Assembly: GCA_946481205.1 (NCBI GenBank)
Contig: CAMLNB010000058.1
Span: 1 to 17,367 of the forward strand
Reading direction: 5' to 3'
Origin: an uncultured Kangiella sp.
Lineage (GTDB): Bacteria > Pseudomonadota > Gammaproteobacteria > Enterobacterales > DSM-103792
Length of the DNA: 17,367 nucleotides
Each line of letters begins with the position of its first letter. Within the stretch, counting starts at the first letter, position 1. The notes under the pieces are model-generated. The model was not told the origin of the DNA, searched no databases, and worked only from the letters and a program-made list of their open reading frames with translations. Position numbers and translations under genes: made by a program. Below are positions 14,474 through 17,367 of the stretch, piece by piece.

Positions 14474-16855
14474 GTGAGAAGCAAGGCACTGAGAATCGGG
14501 CTGATTGGCAGCGGCGATGAAAGCAGCAGCAAACTGCTGCGCTTGCTGACCGAACAGGACATGCAGGTGGTGCATGTCCTGTTGCCCGGTGAATTGACCG
14601 ACGCACATATTGCCGCCAGTGATCTCGATGTCTGGCTGCTCGATCTCGATGACAGCCATTGGCATGATCAACTCGATGAGCTGATGGATCGCTCATCGGT
14701 GCCGATCTTTTTCAACGAGCACCAATCGATTGAAGGCCAGCAGCACCTGGACTACTGGTGCCGCAACCTGATCGGCCGGATGTTTGAGTTGGTGGCCGAC
14801 GCGCCGGGTCTGCCGAGTACCGCCAGCACCGCTGCGCCAGCACGCACGCAAGACAATCTCAATCTGCCGTTCGCCGCCAAAACCGAAAGTCGGCCTTCCG
14901 ATGATCTGACACCGGTACCGACTTCGCTCGATCCGGAATTGCTGCAGGAAATCGAAGAGCTCGAGCAGCTGCTGCATACCCAGCCGAGCGGTTCCGATGC
15001 CAAACTGGATCTCGACGATCTCGGCAGCCTGCCGATCCCGGCGGCACAAGAAGAACTGAGCATCGCACCGCCGGCCGCGGCAAAACCTGCAGCCGTGCCG
15101 CCCGTGGCGAAAGCGGCGCCGACGCCTGCAGCGTCGACCGAAAAACCGGCCGTGCCGCCACCGGCAGCAGTGCCAATGACCACGGCGGCAACGCCGAGCA
15201 GTGCTGCGCCTGCCCCCGTCGTGGATCCGAATGATCCGGTCGCCGCGGCGAAAGCGCGCGCTGCGAAAATCCAGCAACAGCAAGCTGCGCTACGTGCGGC
15301 CAACCCGACCGCTAACGAGACCGAGCGCATGCCGGCCGTTGAGCAGAAAGCCGCGCCAGCAACCGAGCAAAAAACTCAACCGAAAACAGAACAGAAAGCG
15401 CCAGCCGCTGCAGCTACAACAGTAACTGCCACCGCAACCAGCGCGAAACCGGCACCAACACCGCCAGTAAGCGCTGCAGCGCCGGCGTCGAAACCGTCAG
15501 CGGCGGCACCGGCAACGCCGGCCGCACCAACGCCCGCTGCCGCAGTACCACCGACAACTGCCGCGACGCCGAGCAAGCCCATCGCATCGCCTGCGCCAGC
15601 CACGGTTTCCGAGCCAAGCAAGCCTGCACCGAGTCCGGCTGGCGCGCCGCCGATCAGTACCGCAGCGCCGGCCAAGCCCGCAGCAGCATCCGTGCCGACC
15701 ACGGCGACAAGTGCGGCACCAGCTGTGCCGGCAGTCAGCAGCACCGTCCCAGCCGCTGCCGCGCCGGTTGCGAGCAAACCGGCGCCGAGTGAAACCGCCG
15801 CGGTGCCGCCAGCCACGACGGTGGCACCAACGCCGGTAGCCACAAACACCGTACCGCCGGCAGAAAAACTCGATTGGCCAAGTTTCCCCGCGCCCACACC
15901 AACCGTTGCCAGCAACGAAGAAGCCGGCACCGATTTCGCGCCCATGCAACCGCAACCCGCCCCGGGGCCGATGCGTGAATCGGCACGGCCATCGCCGGTA
16001 TCGCTGGTGCGCAATACGCCAACGCCGCCCGCCAAGGTTTCGAGCCCGAGCACTCCGACTGCCGATCTCGGTGCCAGCAGCGAGCCATACAGCGCGCCAG
16101 TGCCGACCCTGACCAGCAGCCATGACAGCGAGCTGGAGTTTGAAGCGGTGCCGGTGCTTGATGCAGAAACCGGCGACGACCATCCGGAACTGGATGTGCC
16201 GATGCTGGAAGCGGTGGCCATTGCCAGCGAATTTGAAGCGGTACCGGATCTGGCGCCAGCACTGCCTTGCGATCTCTGGGTGCTCGGTGCGTCGCTTGGT
16301 GGTCCTGCCGCGCTGAAGCGCTTCTTCACCGCGCTCAATCAACCGCTGCCGATTTGTTTTCTGCTGGCTCAGCATATCGACGCGCATTTCCTGCCGGTGC
16401 TCGGCAAGATTCTTGAGCAGGCCAATCCGTTCTATCCGGTTCAGGTCTTGGTGCGCCCCGGTTTGATCGAACCGGGTACGCTGCTGCTGGCGCCGATCGA
16501 AAAACGCCTGCGTTTTCTCGAAGCCGGCCAGATTGTGCTCGGTGCCAAAACCTGGACGCCGCCGTATTCACCGTGCATCGACGATGTGCTCAAAGATGTT
16601 GCCGTGTCCTATCCGGGTCAGGTGCACAGTATCGTGTTCAGCGGCATGGGCGAAGACGGGGTCAACGGCGCCCGCGCCATCGCCAACTGCCGCGGTGAAG
16701 TGTGGGTACAGGACAGTGAAAGCTGCGCCAGCAGCGTGATGCCGGATGCGATCAGCAAAGCCGGTCTGGCGCGTTACCGCGCTACTCCAGAAAGTTTGGC
16801 GGCGCGCCTGATGGCGCGTTATAACTCGACCGTCGGCAGCCAGAGTCTGGCCTGA
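14474..16855 (+). CDS. chpB: Chemotaxis methylesterase ChpB (CheB family) with very long linker
   Basis: ChpB removes methyl groups from PilJ, or deamidates it, opposing PilK. The product has 793 residues, against about 340 for Pseudomonas ChpB. Residues 1-110 form a receiver-like head (LRIGLIGSG, then DLDVWLLDLDD with D57 at the phosphoacceptor position). It lacks the usual acidic pair after the first strand and a clear C-terminal Lys, so it may not be phosphorylated. Residues 115-595 are a linker rich in Pro, Ala and Thr, containing a short helical LLQEIEELEQLLHTQ near 156-170 and an acidic end. The esterase domain, about 600-785, is intact: Ser607 in GASLGGP, His634 in QHIDAHFLP, Asp728 in SGMGEDG. 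The GTG at 14474 is the only plausible start after chpA in this frame: it begins the receiver-like strand and lies 27 bases after chpA, with an AGGA 13 bases away. An alternative is a function beyond methylesterase using the linker. Confidence 0.93.
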   Translation: MRSKALRIGLIGSGDESSSKLLRLLTEQDMQVVHVLLPGELTDAHIAASDLDVWLLDLDDSHWHDQLDELMDRSSVPIFFNEHQSIEGQQHLDYWCRNLIGRMFELVADAPGLPSTASTAAPARTQDNLNLPFAAKTESRPSDDLTPVPTSLDPELLQEIEELEQLLHTQPSGSDAKLDLDDLGSLPIPAAQEELSIAPPAAAKPAAVPPVAKAAPTPAASTEKPAVPPPAAVPMTTAATPSSAAPAPVVDPNDPVAAAKARAAKIQQQQAALRAANPTANETERMPAVEQKAAPATEQKTQPKTEQKAPAAAATTVTATATSAKPAPTPPVSAAAPASKPSAAAPATPAAPTPAAAVPPTTAATPSKPIASPAPATVSEPSKPAPSPAGAPPISTAAPAKPAAASVPTTATSAAPAVPAVSSTVPAAAAPVASKPAPSETAAVPPATTVAPTPVATNTVPPAEKLDWPSFPAPTPTVASNEEAGTDFAPMQPQPAPGPMRESARPSPVSLVRNTPTPPAKVSSPSTPTADLGASSEPYSAPVPTLTSSHDSELEFEAVPVLDAETGDDHPELDVPMLEAVAIASEFEAVPDLAPALPCDLWVLGASLGGPAALKRFFTALNQPLPICFLLAQHIDAHFLPVLGKILEQANPFYPVQVLVRPGLIEPGTLLLAPIEKRLRFLEAGQIVLGAKTWTPPYSPCIDDVLKDVAVSYPGQVHSIVFSGMGEDGVNGARAIANCRGEVWVQDSESCASSVMPDAISKAGLARYRATPESLAARLMARYNSTVGSQSLA
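15062..15850 (+). other. Pro/Ala/Thr-rich low-complexity linker coding region in chpB
   Basis: This stretch encodes about 260 residues dominated by Pro, Ala, Thr, Ser, Val and Lys. It has repeated short words such as AAP, APAP, KPA and TAATP, and a small Gln/Ala/Lys helix near residues 255-275. It forms the middle of the linker between the receiver-like head and the esterase domain of ChpB. Charge is mainly basic early and acidic later. No known domain is recognisable. The reading frame is uninterrupted and the codons remain GC-rich like the flanks. Confidence 0.75.
16136..16258 (+). repeat. Duplicated EFEAVP motif flanking an acidic segment in ChpB
   Basis: The hexapeptide EFEAVP appears twice, at codons starting 16136 and 16229, followed each time by a short hydrophobic and acidic tail (VLDAE and DLAPA). 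The segment between is strongly acidic (DAETGDDHPELDVPMLEA). It lies immediately before the esterase domain. It could be a repeated short docking motif or a local duplication. Confidence 0.5.
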
Positions 16856-16889
16856 CGCCCACAGTGACGCGTCGCGTCCGAGGTAAATC

Positions 16890-17367
16890 ATGGAAACCCG
16901 TCAAAACGAAATTTATTCGCTGCTGATGCCAGCCGCCGGCGACAGCGTCTTGCTGCCAAACATTGCGGTGGCAGAAGTGGTGCCGTACTTCGGTAACGTC
17001 GACAAGCCGCTGGCCGGCGCGCCGCATTGGCTGCTCGGTTATCTGCAATGGCGTGGCCGTCACGTGCCGCTGATGGCAATGGAAGCGATTGCCGGTGGTG
17101 AGCTGCCGCAACTGACTCGCTTGTCGCGTCTGGCGATTCTCAACACTGCCAACGGCAGCGCCGATGTGCCGCATGTGGCGATCGTCGTGGGTGGCATTCC
17201 GCGCCTGACCCGCGTGATGCCAGGCCTGCTGCAACCGGTCGAAGGCGGTGGTCCGGTCACCAAGGCACGCGCCTTCATGGCCGGCCAGACGATTCAAATC
17301 CCGGATCTCGACAAGCTTGAAGAGATGGCGCGCGAAACGCTGGTTTACCGTCCGGAAAAGATGAGCT
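16890..17367 (+). CDS. chpC: CheW-like protein ChpC, 3' end cut by window edge
   Basis: ChpC is the second CheW-type coupling protein of the Pil-Chp system and is thought to help connect other inputs to ChpA. I translated 159 codons from the ATG at 16890, which is preceded by GAGG at 16880-16883. The protein begins METRQNEIYSLLMPAAGDSV. It shows the CheW-like features of ChpC: VLLPNIAVAEVVPYF (20-34), HWLLGYLQWRGRHVPLMAME (46-65), and a second half with VAIVVGGIPRLTRVM (96-110). Known ChpC proteins have about 168 residues, so only the tail is missing. It lies 34 bases after chpB with no terminator between them. Genes chpD and chpE, which follow in Pseudomonas, are not in view. Confidence 0.92.
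   Translation, partial: METRQNEIYSLLMPAAGDSVLLPNIAVAEVVPYFGNVDKPLAGAPHWLLGYLQWRGRHVPLMAMEAIAGGELPQLTRLSRLAILNTANGSADVPHVAIVVGGIPRLTRVMPGLLQPVEGGGPVTKARAFMAGQTIQIPDLDKLEEMARETLVYRPEKMS

Noticed and set aside
15376..16338. A 320-residue open frame on the minus strand opposite the chpB linker, rich in Gly, Ala, Val and Ser
   Set aside because: It is the reverse-strand reading of the Pro/Ala/Thr-rich codons of chpB. Such GC-rich low-complexity DNA keeps antisense frames open, and the product has no recognisable domain.
1..17367. Mobile element, prophage, CRISPR, defence system or tRNA gene
   Set aside because: All DNA is accounted for by recognisable housekeeping and pilus-chemosensory genes in conserved order. 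I saw no terminal repeats, transposase motifs, spaced direct repeats or tRNA-like folds.

Overview
The window looks like chromosomal DNA from a fairly GC-rich gammaproteobacterium that moves by type IV pili. The evidence is gene content and order: yqgE(algH), tonB-like and gshB on one strand, diverging from a complete run pilG-pilH-pilI-pilJ-pilK-chpA-chpB-chpC on the other. This is the arrangement known from Pseudomonas aeruginosa (PA0405-PA0415), with one extra gene. I cannot name a genus from the sequence. There are no tRNA or rRNA genes, insertion sequences, CRISPR arrays or phage genes. Coding density is very high, and the longest non-coding stretch is about 208 bases.

Left part (1-3508, minus strand): an operon read right to left. 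gshB (glutathione synthetase) is followed by an ApbE-family FAD:protein FMN transferase with a lipoprotein signal, then a TonB-family protein resembling the twitching-associated TonB3, then yqgE/algH, which overlaps the tonB stop by an ATGA and runs off the left edge a few residues short of its end. The apbE gene between gshB and tonB is the unusual member.

Centre (3509-3716): a divergent intergenic region that must hold the promoters of both operons. I see a reasonable -10 hexamer for each direction and a short perfect inverted repeat beside the pilG one, but no convincing -35 boxes.

Right part (3717-17367, plus strand): the Pil-Chp chemosensory operon. PilJ is the membrane receptor. PilI and ChpC are CheW-type couplers. 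ChpA is a very large hybrid CheA kinase with several Hpt-like domains and a terminal receiver. PilG and PilH are single-domain response regulators. PilK (CheR) and ChpB (CheB) are the opposing receptor methyltransferase and methylesterase. In relatives this pathway controls twitching, pilus extension and retraction, and surface-sensing cAMP signalling. chpC is cut by the right edge.

I do not see a wholly new system. The departures from the standard cluster are: (1) ChpB is about 793 residues, more than twice the usual length, because roughly 480 residues of Pro/Ala/Thr-rich and acidic linker separate a degenerate receiver-like head from an intact CheB esterase; (2) ChpA keeps only three canonical His-containing Hpt sites, alongside a near-canonical N-terminal one and two decayed ones; (3) the ApbE lipoprotein is inserted in the gshB-tonB operon and its usual metal-binding C-terminal motif is altered.
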